A DNA stretch of 64,000 nucleotides, from assembly GCF_020097815.1 (NCBI RefSeq), contig NZ_CP083664.1, forward strand, positions 124,001 to 188,000, given 5' to 3'. This document shows positions 33,340-42,430 of this stretch, one piece after another; position 1 is the first letter of the stretch; each line of letters opens with the position of its first letter. Origin of the DNA: Haloprofundus salinisoli. GTDB taxonomy: Archaea; Halobacteriota; Halobacteria; Halobacteriales; Haloferacaceae. The position numbers and the translations under genes were made by a program. Below the pieces are notes generated by a model, which was not told where the DNA came from, searched no databases, and was given only the letters and a program-made list of their open reading frames with translations.

Positions 33340-33509
33340 CTCACAGTACCACTAATACCCGTTCCCCAGTCTCCAGCACTTTCGACGGGAATAGGAGCCG
33401 ATTGAGCCCACAACGAGGAGCATTTTCCGAAATATGATCCATATTTGGAACCAATACGCAAGCTAATTTCGGACGTTCGATACACTTCCGGCACGTCTCT
33501 CAACTACGA

Positions 33510-34640
33510 TTACTGTGGGAGTCTGTCCACCGATCCGGTGGAACTCGGACGAGGCTGCTGCCGCGCTGTCGACGTCAGGTGGTCGACGACGTACTCCGCG
33601 TCCCTGCCGACGCCGGTGAGCAGCCCAGACGTCATTGCGTACAGGAAGAACAGGCCGACGAAGTACAGTCCCGGTTCGTCCGGGACGACGCCGCGCACGT
33701 GGACGGGCTCCTTGGACTGTTCCCCTCCGTCGAAGATCGGGAGCTCTATCCACGAAAAGTCAGGGCGGAAGCCAGTGCACCAGATGACGTTCTTGACGTC
33801 GAGAACGTCGTCATCCCCGACGACGGGGCAACCGTCGCGAACGCCGGTCGTGCGAGGCACCCGTTCGACGCCAGCCGCGGCCAGGTCACTCGGCTTCGTG
33901 CGAACCAGCGGACCGCCCTGTGAGAGCACCTTCGGGCGAATACGACGCCCGATCGGCGTTTTCGTCGTGAAGATCCGGTGGAAGAGCACACGCATCACGA
34001 ACGGGACCCCGAGGTGACGGCCGACCCACGAGTCGATGTGGAACGGTATGTGGCCGACATCCCGGCCCGACAGCCACGTTCTATGCTCGGAGGCGACGTC
34101 GAGGGCGATCTCGGCACCGGAGTTGCCTGCCCCGACGATGAGCACGTCCCCGTCCTGGAGCTGATCGGGGTTACGGTAGTCGCTCGTGTGCAGTTGGACG
34201 ACGTCGTCGGAGAGCTCCGCCCCGAAATCCGGGACCTTCGGGACCTGGTAGCTCGCCATCGCTACCACGACGTTGGCCGCCTTGATTCGTCGGTCGCCCG
34301 CGGTGACGAGGAAGCCATCGCCGCTCCGTTTCAGCCCGTCCACCCGGACGCCAAGTTCGACGGGCAGGTCGAACCGCTGGGCATAGGTCTCCAGGTAGTC
34401 GGCCACCTCGTCCTTCGGGGGGAAGGTGTACGGTGAGCCTGGAAAGTTCATCCCCGGAAGGCTCGAGTAGCGGGCGGGCGTGAATACCTGAAGGGAGTCC
34501 CAGCGGGCCCGCCATGCGTCGCCGACGCGGTCGCTCGCATCGAGGATGACGAAGTCCTGGTCGTGCTGCTGTAGATAGTACCCAGTCGCCAGTCCGGCCT
34601 GGCCCCCACCGATGACGACGGTGTCATGTCGTTCGATCAT
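33510..34640 (-). CDS. Flavin-containing monooxygenase-like oxidoreductase
   Basis: 376 residues. FAD motif VVIGGGQAGLATGYYL at 8-23, the FMO-like stretch VFTPARYSSLPGMNFPG, a second Rossmann motif VLIVGAGNSGAEIALDVA for NAD(P)H near 165-182, and the late motif WCTGFRPDFSWIELP. Enzymes of this group (FMO, Baeyer-Villiger relatives, CzcO-like) oxidise N, S or carbonyl compounds. No partner gene is adjacent, but an HTH regulator ends 160 bp upstream on the same strand. Confidence 0.9.
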   Translation of the reverse strand: MIERHDTVVIGGGQAGLATGYYLQQHDQDFVILDASDRVGDAWRARWDSLQVFTPARYSSLPGMNFPGSPYTFPPKDEVADYLETYAQRFDLPVELGVRVDGLKRSGDGFLVTAGDRRIKAANVVVAMASYQVPKVPDFGAELSDDVVQLHTSDYRNPDQLQDGDVLIVGAGNSGAEIALDVASEHRTWLSGRDVGHIPFHIDSWVGRHLGVPFVMRVLFHRIFTTKTPIGRRIRPKVLSQGGPLVRTKPSDLAAAGVERVPRTTGVRDGCPVVGDDDVLDVKNVIWCTGFRPDFSWIELPIFDGGEQSKEPVHVRGVVPDEPGLYFVGLFFLYAMTSGLLTGVGRDAEYVVDHLTSTARQQPRPSSTGSVDRLPQ

Positions 34641-34799
34641 GTCTTCGTTCCTCGGTAAACGTACGCGCCGGAGGGAAGTGATGATGCCGCGTGCAGGATT
34701 TCACGCCCTGAAATCTCGAGCACGCCAGGTGCTTGCTGCGTGAGAGGCTCTCGGCTGACCGATTTGCCAGTCCGATAGCGGCGGTCGTCGCCAGTGGCG

Positions 34800-35612
34800 C
34801 TACGACTGCGCGTGTTCCGCGAAGGCGGCGGGGTCTACCGGGGTTGCCTCCGCGCGAACTTGCTCGAAGACCGAGATGGCCCAGTCACGGGCCTCCGGGG
34901 CGTCGGTATCGATAACCGCTACGAGCGCACCAGTCTCGGCGTCATGGCAGCAGATACCGGCTCGGTCATCCACGATGCCGAGGCCGCAGCGGTCGCCATC
35001 GGGGAGGTAGTGGTGGATGAGGACGGTCGCGTTCTCGCAGGCGGTGACCTCCATAATCCGGTCTGGGTTCCAGGCGACCATCCCCTTCAGGGCCTCGGGC
35101 GTGAACACGTACTCGAACGTCATCCCCTTGAGGACCGCGCCGCAGGCCGTCTCAAGGTTGCTTGACTTATAAACGATGTTGTCGAACCCGCGCAACGACG
35201 AAGTAGACGCAATGAGCTGGCCGAGACGCTCTACGGGCTCGTAGGGGTAACCTGGCCCGGGGTAGGAGACTACCGCGTCGGCGAAGAGGTCGACGGAGAA
35301 GCCCGGCATCTCGACCGGCAGCCACTGCCAGACGTGGCGGAGCTTCTCCTCAATCTCCATCGCGTCTTGGAGAGCCAGGAACCGGTCGGCGACGTACTCG
35401 CCGAGGGGGGTCAGCCCGTATGTGGAGCCGTCCCTGACGAGCCACTTGCGCTCTTGGAAGTCGGCGAGCACCCGTCCGACGGTCGGCGAGGAGGCGCCGG
35501 TAGCCTCACACAGCTCTCGTCGGTCGGTCGGGCCGTCGCGTAACGTTTCGAGGACGCCGACGCGGTGGGCTGACGTAGCCAGAAACTGGATGTTGTCGAT
35601 TCCCACAGTCAT
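34800..35612 (-). CDS. Winged-helix regulator, paralogue of 39635-40426
   Basis: 270 residues. An N-terminal winged helix (FLATSAHRVGVLETLRDGP, RRELCEATGASSPTVGRVL, FQERKWLVRDGSTYGLTPLG) is followed by a helix AVADRF-like segment and a 180-residue ligand-type domain with PYEPVERLGQLIASTSSLRG and AVLKGMTFEYVFTPEALKGM. This layout is a frequent haloarchaeal regulator family. It lies upstream of the monooxygenase on the same strand and may control it. Its paralogue at 39635 has the same domain order. Confidence 0.8.
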   Translation of the reverse strand: MTVGIDNIQFLATSAHRVGVLETLRDGPTDRRELCEATGASSPTVGRVLADFQERKWLVRDGSTYGLTPLGEYVADRFLALQDAMEIEEKLRHVWQWLPVEMPGFSVDLFADAVVSYPGPGYPYEPVERLGQLIASTSSLRGFDNIVYKSSNLETACGAVLKGMTFEYVFTPEALKGMVAWNPDRIMEVTACENATVLIHHYLPDGDRCGLGIVDDRAGICCHDAETGALVAVIDTDAPEARDWAISVFEQVRAEATPVDPAAFAEHAQS

Positions 35613-35786
35613 ATGTGATGTAGGAGGGCGAGAAGCTTAGCGTTTCTACCGTGGGGAGAGACAGGCAACTCTACGTTTAAGGAGCTCAGCTGGATCGAAT
35701 GGCGTGTCCTCCGCCTGCTTTCTAGCCCCGATGGTGGCGACGTATCTCAGTCGTGGTGCTAACGTCGCAGGCACCACTTGCTACAA

Positions 35787-35810
35787 TCGCGTCTTGTATT
35801 CAGCAGTATC
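35787..35810 (-). repeat. Reversed repeat stub R16
   Basis: ATCGCGTCTTGTATTCAGCA is the reverse complement of the right end of the repeat. It is the only copy in this orientation, is incomplete, and lies about 40 bp before the break point of the SDR fragment. Confidence 0.5.
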
Positions 35811-35847
35811 TGAGTAACCTATCGAAATACAGTCAGGACCGGTATAG

Positions 35848-36530
35848 TTGATCGAGGAGAACGGCGGCGAGGCAGTTGCGGTCGAACCCGACCTCACCGA
35901 CGGCGAGGCCGTTGCTGCCCTTGGAGACGCCGTCGAGAAACGATTCGGTCGCGTCGATGTCCTCGTGAACAAAGCCGGCATCAGAATCGAAGGAGGGCCG
36001 CTGACCGACGTCGATACCGCGGCGATCGAGCGGATTGTCGACGTGAATCTCACTGGAATCATGCGAGCGTGTAAACATCTCATCCCCCCCCTCATGGCCG
36101 ACACGGGCGGCGGTACGATAGTCATCATCTCGTCGGCGAACGCGGAAGTCGGCCCCTCGGGCTGGGGACCCTACGACGCGTCGAAGGCAGGCCTCTTGGC
36201 ACTCACCCGTAACATGGCTGCCGACCACGCAGCGGACGACATCCGCGTGAACACGCAAGTGAACGCAACTGATGACGTCGTGGTCTATGAGGCGAACGTT
36301 TCGGGTCTCACCGCGTTCGCACTGGCAACCAACGCACCCGAGGAATCCACGACCATCACCGAAGCACCGCTCACGGAGAACGATTCACTGCGGAACCCAC
36401 CCCGACGACAATCTCGACCACCACGACCGACACACCCGGATTCGGTCTCGACCTGACGTTACTCTCACTACTTGCCGTCGTGAGTCTCTTCAGGCGGCGT
36501 CACAATCGAGAGAAGTCTAAGAGAAAGTGA
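35848..36530 (+). pseudogene. Chimeric relic: SDR fragment joined to PGF-CTERM protein end
   Basis: Residues 1-137 are the middle of a short-chain dehydrogenase (VDVLVNKAGI, IIISSANAEVG-like strand, and YDASKAG with catalytic Tyr and Lys). The cofactor motif at the N-terminus is missing. At about 36258 the frame passes into VNATDDVVVYEANVSGLTAF, typical of the PGF-pre-PGF region of surface glycoproteins. After a frameshift a Thr-rich stretch, PGFGLDLTLLSLLAVVSLF and RRR follow up to TGA 36528, a PGF-CTERM sorting signal for archaeosortase A. Two unrelated genes were fused by deletion; neither part can work. Confidence 0.7.
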
Positions 36531-36888
36531 AGCGCCTTGGGCTTTCCGCCCCGAAACACTCCGGCTGGGTTATCTTCATCGCCTCAGTTCATAAGGCGCT
36601 CACTGACCGGTCCTGTGCGACCGAATAAGCCTGTAGCGAGCGAGTCCGTTGGGGGCATACTTCGAGGACGATGTGCCACTCGATCTCAGAGAGTCCTCCG
36701 ACGCGGCGCTGCTTCTCCTTTGTGAGATGACCATTAGCGAGTTCAATTATCGAATCGAGTGTCCGACGTACCAGGTCTTTTGGGGAGTGACCATGACCAA
36801 CATTTTTTCCCAATATTTCCCAGAGAGAGCCCCTCCAGAGGATATTTAACTAGATAGTTAAATAGCTACAGCACGTCCATTCAACTGG
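36531..36888. other. Gap with possible minus-strand fragment
   Basis: A 74-codon minus frame (36589-36813) reads SPKDLVRRTLDSIIELANGH, KQRRVGGLSEIEWHIVLEV and CPQRTRSLQAY. It may be a transposase or other gene fragment, but I cannot assign it. The last 45 bp before 36889 are AT-rich (AACTAGATAGTTAAATAGC) and probably carry the promoter of the arsR-type gene. Confidence 0.3.
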
Positions 36889-37233
36889 ATGGTTGAACAG
36901 CCCTCGGACGACCTCGACCTCGACTTGGACGCAATCTTCCAAGCGCTTGCCCACCCGACCCGTCGGGAACTCCTCGAACAGCTTGCCGATGGCCCTGAGA
37001 GTGTCAGTGAACTCGCCGACCCTCACGACGTCTCTTTGGCGGCAGTGTCGAAACATCTGCAGGTGCTGAAGGAGGCGGGTCTAATCGAAGTCGAGAAGGA
37101 CGGACGGGTTCGCCGATGCCACCTCAACGCAGCGCCGTTGAGCGCGGCTTTCGGTTGGCTGACCCGCTACCGCGTCTTCTGGGAGGATCGATTCGACGCG
37201 CTTGCCATCCACCTGGAGGAAGAAGACCAATGA
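36889..37233 (+). CDS. ArsR-family regulator
   Basis: 114 residues. AIFQALAHPTRRELLEQLAD, SVSELADPHDVSLAAVSKHL, QVLKEAGLIEVEKDGRVRRC is the standard ArsR winged helix; no metal-binding Cys pair is visible. The AHSA1-type SRPBCC gene starts within its stop codon (ATGA overlap). ArsR regulators paired with SRPBCC proteins are a common two-gene module, and this one probably controls its own operon. Confidence 0.92.
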   Translation: MVEQPSDDLDLDLDAIFQALAHPTRRELLEQLADGPESVSELADPHDVSLAAVSKHLQVLKEAGLIEVEKDGRVRRCHLNAAPLSAAFGWLTRYRVFWEDRFDALAIHLEEEDQ

Positions 37234-37748
37234 CCGACGAACAAAGGAGTACAGAAATGGGAACCGAAACGACGCTGACGGTTGAGCCGGACAGCCAAAC
37301 GATCGAGATCGCGAGAACATTCGAGGCATCACGGCAACGCGTCTTCGAGGTATACACGGATCCAGAATTGATTCCGGAGTGGTGGGGACCGAGAAACTAC
37401 TCGACGTCCGTTGACGAGATGGACGTGCGGCCCGGTGGAATCTGGCGGTTCCTCAATTACGACGGAGACGGTAACGAGTACGGCTTCCACGGTGTCTACC
37501 ACGACATCGTCGAACCAGAACGGATTGTACAGACGTTCGAATTCGAGGGCACACCCGGACGCGTCCAACTCGAGACCGCGACGTTCGACGAACAGGACGG
37601 CAAGACACGGCTGACGGCTCAGTCTGTTTTTCAGTCTATAGAAGACCGCGATGCAATGCTTGAATCAGGAATGGAGGACGGCGCTCGAGAGACATGGGAG
37701 CGGTTTGCAGAGTTACTGGGGTCGATAGAGGGGGCGACTACCCGATGA
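37230..37748 (+). CDS. SRPBCC (AHSA1-like) protein
   Basis: 172 residues from ATG 37230, which overlaps the arsR stop. IEIARTFEASRQRVFEVYTD, PELIPEWWGPRNYSTSVDEM, DVRPGGIWRFLNYDGDG and GMEDGARETWERFAELL are the conserved elements of the activator-of-Hsp90 / SRPBCC ligand-binding fold. The actual ligand is unknown. I rejected the longer frame beginning at 37116 because it lies inside the arsR gene. Confidence 0.9.
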   Translation: MTDEQRSTEMGTETTLTVEPDSQTIEIARTFEASRQRVFEVYTDPELIPEWWGPRNYSTSVDEMDVRPGGIWRFLNYDGDGNEYGFHGVYHDIVEPERIVQTFEFEGTPGRVQLETATFDEQDGKTRLTAQSVFQSIEDRDAMLESGMEDGARETWERFAELLGSIEGATTR

Positions 37749-37810
37749 CGAATCAGGATTCGAATTCGGGGTAGAGCATCACGGTGAGTCGTGTTATTTG
37801 ACTTGCTGAC

Positions 37811-38389
37811 TCAGTACTGGTGCTCGAAGCTCAAGTCTCCGTGTTCGTACGTGTATGACTTGATATCCATCTCGTCACAGTAGTCTGTGAGTTCTGATGG
37901 CAGAAGATATGGGTCCTCTCCGAGATGTTCCTTGAGATGGTCAACGAATGCGATACAGACTTCGTCGTGGTTGCCACCCTCTTCTGAAACCTCGAGTACG
38001 ACGGCTAAGTCTGGATCGTGGTAATCGGGCTTGATGACGTAATCGCCGAGTGTGAATGGGTTCGCTGCCGACTCCAGATTGGTGTGTTTGTACGTATAGA
38101 GTCTGATGTCTTGGTCGTCACAGTACGAGGCTAGTTTCGCGGGATGGATTTCACGCCAATTCGCAGGGCCGGCGTCGAGCATGTCCGGGAAGGCGACGCT
38201 GACTGCCTCGCCATCCATCGTCTGTCCGTATACGTTGACGTTATTCTCGGGTAGAAGGACCTCGATGACGACCGCCACTGACGCATCATCATCGCCTTTC
38301 TTTACGACACGGTCACCAGGTGAGAACGGATTCTGTGGTTTCTGATTCAAGTGGGCAGTATTCGGCCCGAGATTGTGCAGCTCATTCAT
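37811..38389 (-). CDS. Two-repeat cytosolic protein, unknown
   Basis: 192 residues from ATG 38389; a longer TTG start at 38491 is possible. It consists of two copies of an 80-residue unit: NPFSPGDRVVKKGDDDASVA with KLASYCDDQDIRLYTYKH, and NPFTLGDYVIKPDYHDPDLA with ELTDYCDEMDIKSYTYEH. Each unit opens with a small SH3-like barrel pattern (PGDRVV) and closes with a C-D-x-x-D-I-x-Y-T-Y motif. Probably an internal duplication. Function unknown; possibly a host-modulating gene of the adjacent plasmid remnant. Confidence 0.7.
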   Translation of the reverse strand: MNELHNLGPNTAHLNQKPQNPFSPGDRVVKKGDDDASVAVVIEVLLPENNVNVYGQTMDGEAVSVAFPDMLDAGPANWREIHPAKLASYCDDQDIRLYTYKHTNLESAANPFTLGDYVIKPDYHDPDLAVVLEVSEEGGNHDEVCIAFVDHLKEHLGEDPYLLPSELTDYCDEMDIKSYTYEHGDLSFEHQY

Positions 38390-38628
38390 TGGCCGTGCTG
38401 CGAGGTGTGCTAATTTCTCTGGTTCCTCCCCGGAGTAGGCGTCCTGTGTCTTGACCTTTGGAGAGAGTACCGATGTTTTTCGTGTCCGCAATCGAGATAC
38501 CCTGTACTGGGTTTGCTCAATTGCGGCTGTATGCCCTAGTTAGGACACGAATTCCGAAGCACAATCATGTTCAACGCGTGTGTTCATTAGTTGTGTTCAT
38601 TGCGTTCATTCTGCGGAACACATTGTAG

Positions 38629-39375
38629 CTACCCGCTCCGGTACTCCTCAAGGACAATTTCGACTGTCATTTCACCCGTTTCACCGCCGTAGTAAGCAGT
38701 GTAGAGCGCGAGGCTCGCGTCCGGTGAGATACAGGACTCGAACTCGTAGGAGTCTTCCCACTCTTCGGTATCGGGGACACGAATTGCCGTTTCGTAACAA
38801 TCCTGCCCGGCGTACTGGGTTCGACCTTCGACGTTGGCAGTCATGTACCCTGCATCGGGGGTACCCGAGAGCCGCCAGCTGTTCCCGACTTTGAGATCAC
38901 GGTGCTGGTAGTAGGCCGTCATCGGGCTGAACGGCCCGAGTGAGAGGTAACCGAGGGTCCGGAGAGTGGCCTCTGCCTCTTCGCTTTCGGGGTCGATGTC
39001 CCTGAGATCGAAGAGTATCGTGGCATTCTGGCCTGTCACCGTTCTACTGAAGGAATCAGTTCCGTTGTCGTAGGTGATTTCAGCAGTCACCTCCTCTCCA
39101 TCGACGGACAGAACGTCCCACGTTATCGTCGCTGTTTCGTCGTTTCTGATGTCGTTTACGCGGTAGCGATAGTACTCACCTTCTTCGAAGGTGAATCGTT
39201 CCCATTGGGTGATAACTTCATCTTCACCCGCTTCGTCGGTGCCTGACTGCTCGTTGCTCGAATCGCCGGCGTCGACATCGGCCGTCGAACTGTCCGACGG
39301 AGAGCCACCGCCGATACATCCTGCGAGGACGACGAGCAAGACGACGAGGCCGAGGACCAGAGGTCGTCGACTCAT
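38629..39375 (-). CDS. Lipoprotein with beta-rich domain
   Basis: 248 residues. Signal SRRPLVLGLVVLLVVLAG with lipobox AGCIGG, an acidic/Ser-rich spacer to residue 55, then FTFEEGEYYRYRVNDIRNDE and later MTAYYQHRDLKVGNSWRL, TQYAGQDCYETAIRV, YEFESCISPDASLALYTAYY. The two Cys may pair. This domain type is widespread in haloarchaeal envelope proteins without known function. Confidence 0.75.
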   Translation of the reverse strand: MSRRPLVLGLVVLLVVLAGCIGGGSPSDSSTADVDAGDSSNEQSGTDEAGEDEVITQWERFTFEEGEYYRYRVNDIRNDETATITWDVLSVDGEEVTAEITYDNGTDSFSRTVTGQNATILFDLRDIDPESEEAEATLRTLGYLSLGPFSPMTAYYQHRDLKVGNSWRLSGTPDAGYMTANVEGRTQYAGQDCYETAIRVPDTEEWEDSYEFESCISPDASLALYTAYYGGETGEMTVEIVLEEYRSG

Positions 39376-39634
39376 CGTCCGACCCCTCCAGAACGGCTCC
39401 CGTGTCGCCGGTCAGGCCGCTTTAGTTGTGGGACGAGCAGGCATACGGATAGTGATATGTCTCTGGGCATTGGTGGGCGTTCGCTCCTGTGAATCCGCCA
39501 AATTACGGACCTAAGCGCCTGATAGGCACGTATATTGGCTGATATGGTACTTAATACCAAGCGAGACTATAATGTTATCTGTTCAATACATGAACGAGGT
39601 TCACCGCGTGAACATCGCCACGCACCGAACCGTC

Positions 39635-40426
39635 TCAGAGTGGTTCGTCGAGCCACTCGGCCAAGGGAATGGCGGTATCACGAACAGTAGCAAAGCTTCT
39701 GAGCGCCCACTCTCGGACTACGGGGTCATCGCTTTCGACTAGTACCTCGAGCATTCCCGTCTCCACGTCATAGACACCGATAGCGATGCAATCGTCGAAG
39801 ATAGCCAGGCCACAGGGCAACTCTTCGACGACCCACAGCGTCAAGTGTCCGCTGTTAACGGCTCCGGCCACCTCCTTGCGGTAGTCCGAGACGAGTTGGT
39901 CAATTACTGGCGGACGGTACACGATTTCGGTGGTCATGCCGTTTAGGATTTGCTCGCGAATCTCCTCCACGTAGATGGGTGCTACTGTCGTGGTGTCGTA
40001 CCCGGAAAGCGAGTCAGTGTCGCATAGTAGCTCCATGAACCGTCGAACGGGTGCATAGGGGTCGCCCTCGGCGGTAGTCGTCACCGTCCCTTCGGTGAGC
40101 CGATGCAACGAGAAGTCGAACATATCGATGGGAAGAGACCCGACGAGCGGCTGCAAGTCTCGAGTAGTCGCCATGAACGCCCGGAACTCGCTGAATTTGT
40201 CGGCGACGAGGTCGCCAAGGAAGGTTGTAGCGTATTGGCTGCCGTTATCGACGACCCACTTGCGGTCCTCGAACGCCGTGAGAATACGTCCGAGCGTGAC
40301 GCGATCGATGTCCAGGCGGTCTTGGAGGGTTGTTCTAGATGCCGGAGACTCGTGAAGCAAATCCAAAACTGCGATCCGATTCTGCGAGCGGGCAAGAAAC
40401 TCGATGTCTTCAGTCGGACCGGTCAT
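39635..40426 (-). CDS. Winged-helix regulator, paralogue of 34800-35612
   Basis: 263 residues from ATG 40426 (MTGPTEDIEFLARSQNRIAV); the ten upstream codons of the open frame are not conserved in the paralogue. FLARSQNRIAVLDLLHESPA, SRTTLQDRLDIDRVTLGRIL and FEDRKWVVDNGSQYATTFLG give the winged helix, followed by the same 180-residue domain as the paralogue (DPYAPVRRFMELLCDTDSLS, EQILNGMTTEIVYRPPVIDQ). It is probably a repressor or activator of a nearby gene that I cannot identify. Confidence 0.8.
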   Translation of the reverse strand: MTGPTEDIEFLARSQNRIAVLDLLHESPASRTTLQDRLDIDRVTLGRILTAFEDRKWVVDNGSQYATTFLGDLVADKFSEFRAFMATTRDLQPLVGSLPIDMFDFSLHRLTEGTVTTTAEGDPYAPVRRFMELLCDTDSLSGYDTTTVAPIYVEEIREQILNGMTTEIVYRPPVIDQLVSDYRKEVAGAVNSGHLTLWVVEELPCGLAIFDDCIAIGVYDVETGMLEVLVESDDPVVREWALRSFATVRDTAIPLAEWLDEPL

Positions 40427-40699
40427 CGAAACTGTGATCCTCACCCCGCAGAACACGCAAATACGACTTTAGTGTTCCGGCCTTCGAACCTCGCTGCTCC
40501 GCCGAGAGCTCGTCGTAACGGGCGAACCGAATCTCAGATTTGACTGGCGAGAAGTGATTATCCTCACCGAACGAGCCTGGTGAGCGCAGGTCAATCGGAA
40601 TCCCTGCCCAAGACAGATTCAATGTACTCTATCTGTGGTTATAACCGCGACCGCAGCCTCAGCGTGGCTATCAGGAGCTACCGCGCTGCAGGTTCCGTG

Positions 40700-41872
40700 T
40701 CAATAACCCAGTTTGAACACCGTGTTGACGGTGATCGCAATCGCCGTTATCAGAAACAGCCCGGCGAGCACCGTGAACGCCATCTCCCAGCCGTAGGTGT
40801 CCGCGAGGAGTCCGACCCCGACCGAACCACTCGATCCGAGCATGGTGTACACCGTGCGGACAAGTCCGAAGCCAGCACCGCGCTCCGCCTCGGAGAGGTT
40901 GTCGATGAAGCGGGGATCGAGCGCCGCGAAGAAACTCGACCCGATTCCGGCCAACAAAACCGCGACGCCGGCTACGACGCGACTAGAGCTGACAACGAGG
41001 AGAAGGAGGCCTACACCGCCAGCGAACATCGATACGCCGAGCGCGAAATCGCGACCGAGGCGGTCCGAGAGCTCACCGAGCACTATCTGACCGCCGCCGC
41101 GAACGACGAAAAACGCAGAGAACACGACCCCGGCGAGTGTCGCCGTCACCCCTCTTGTCTCGATGAGAAACGTCGGAAGGAACGACAGCAACCCCTGGGC
41201 CACGAACGTCCCGAGCGCAGCGATGAACAGCGTGAACACGATGGGCGGTCGCGACACGAGCGCCATCAGCGAGCCGAGTTCGAAACGCTCGCGCATGCGC
41301 TGGTCGGGGCGCCGCGGCGGCGTCGGGCGGACACGCCAGGCGAACAACGCGAACACCGGAACGCCGACGACCGCCGCGAGCGCGACCGCGGGACGCCAGC
41401 CGTACCGTGACCCGACCCACGCGGCCGCGATGGGTGCGGTCAGTCCCGCCAGCGGGCCGCCGAGAGAGTGGATTCCGACCGCGCGGCCGACGTCCTCGAA
41501 TGTTCGGGACAGGAGCGTCGTTGCGACGCTGTAGTGGAGTCCCGCAACCGCTCCGAGAGCCACGGTGGAGGCGACGAACAGCGGGAACGCCGGAGCGAGT
41601 GCGAGCAGCAGACCCATCAGCGCGGTTCCGCCCACGGCGACGAGTATCACCCGACGCTCGCCGAACCGGTCGGCGAGGACACCGCTCGGGAACTGCGCGA
41701 GACCGTAGGTGAGCCACATCCCCGTCAGCGCCATTCCGATGGCCGTATTCGTGACGGTGAACTCCGCGGTGATGAGCGGGATCACCGGACTGATTGCCAG
41801 TCGCGCGAAGTACGTCACGAGGAACGCAAACATACAGAGAACGAGCACCGAATGTCGGTAGTGCCAGCGCAT
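40700..41872 (-). CDS. MFS transporter
   Basis: 390 residues from ATG 41872 (MRWHYRHSVLVLCMFAFLVT); the extra 12 codons from a TTG are less likely. Twelve TM segments. The MFS loop motif appears as GVLADRFGERRVI between TM2 and TM3, and again as GELSDRLGRDFAL between TM8 and TM9. Substrate unknown. It begins the repeat-free, GC-rich block and is transcribed in the same direction as the TRAP genes. Confidence 0.9.
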   Translation of the reverse strand: MRWHYRHSVLVLCMFAFLVTYFARLAISPVIPLITAEFTVTNTAIGMALTGMWLTYGLAQFPSGVLADRFGERRVILVAVGGTALMGLLLALAPAFPLFVASTVALGAVAGLHYSVATTLLSRTFEDVGRAVGIHSLGGPLAGLTAPIAAAWVGSRYGWRPAVALAAVVGVPVFALFAWRVRPTPPRRPDQRMRERFELGSLMALVSRPPIVFTLFIAALGTFVAQGLLSFLPTFLIETRGVTATLAGVVFSAFFVVRGGGQIVLGELSDRLGRDFALGVSMFAGGVGLLLLVVSSSRVVAGVAVLLAGIGSSFFAALDPRFIDNLSEAERGAGFGLVRTVYTMLGSSGSVGVGLLADTYGWEMAFTVLAGLFLITAIAITVNTVFKLGY

Positions 41873-42016
41873 CAGAATGGTTGATTGTCCGTTCACTGGC
41901 CCCGACAATGAGTGCGCGGTTCGCTGCGAATCCCGCCGGGTCGCCTGGGGGCTGGGTCACTGACGAACCGTTGCCTAGGGCCGAAGGTTCACCAGAATCG
42001 GCGACCAACACCGCGT

Positions 42017-42214
42017 ATGAACCGAGATCACGTCCTCGCGGTCGTCCCACACTACCTCGCCATGTTCCTCGTCATCGCTGGCGTCCTCGCGGCGACGGAC
42101 GCGTTTTTCGGCGGCTTGGGCTTCTGGATCGAACTCGCTATCGTCATCGTCGTTGCGTCGCTCTACCGTCCGGTCGTTCGCCACCTGAGGATCGCACCCG
42201 AGCCGTGGCAGTAA
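42017..42214 (+). CDS. Small two-TM membrane protein
   Basis: 65 residues from ATG 42017: YLAMFLVIAGVLAATDAFFG and FWIELAIVIVVASLYRPVV are two TM helices, with a short tail RHLRIAPEPWQ. It is compact and typical of conserved haloarchaeal small membrane proteins. The longer open frame from 41912 covers the promoter of the MFS gene and was rejected. It is divergent from the MFS gene. Confidence 0.6.
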   Translation: MNRDHVLAVVPHYLAMFLVIAGVLAATDAFFGGLGFWIELAIVIVVASLYRPVVRHLRIAPEPWQ

Positions 42215-42430
42215 GTGCGTTTCGACGGTGTAGCCGCTCAGTCCGCCGCCGCGTTGTCTACTGACGACACTGCCTCCATACGGTCCGGAGGGAGAGAAGA
42301 CGACTCTGTCTCAGCTGGTCTGCGAAAGCGGCGAGCTCCTGCAGTAGGTAGCGTCGGTGCAGCTCTTGGAAATCGTAACGGAAGAGATGCGGGAACTGGT
42401 GATACAGCAGTCGTACCGGGGAACGGATTC

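Noticed and set aside
39372-39560. 62-codon minus frame before the lipoprotein gene
   Set aside because: Basic, Ser/Arg-rich, no domain, and it overlaps the expected promoter of the lipoprotein gene.
41073-42050. 325-codon minus frame over the MFS gene
   Set aside because: Arg-rich shadow in another phase of the MFS gene.
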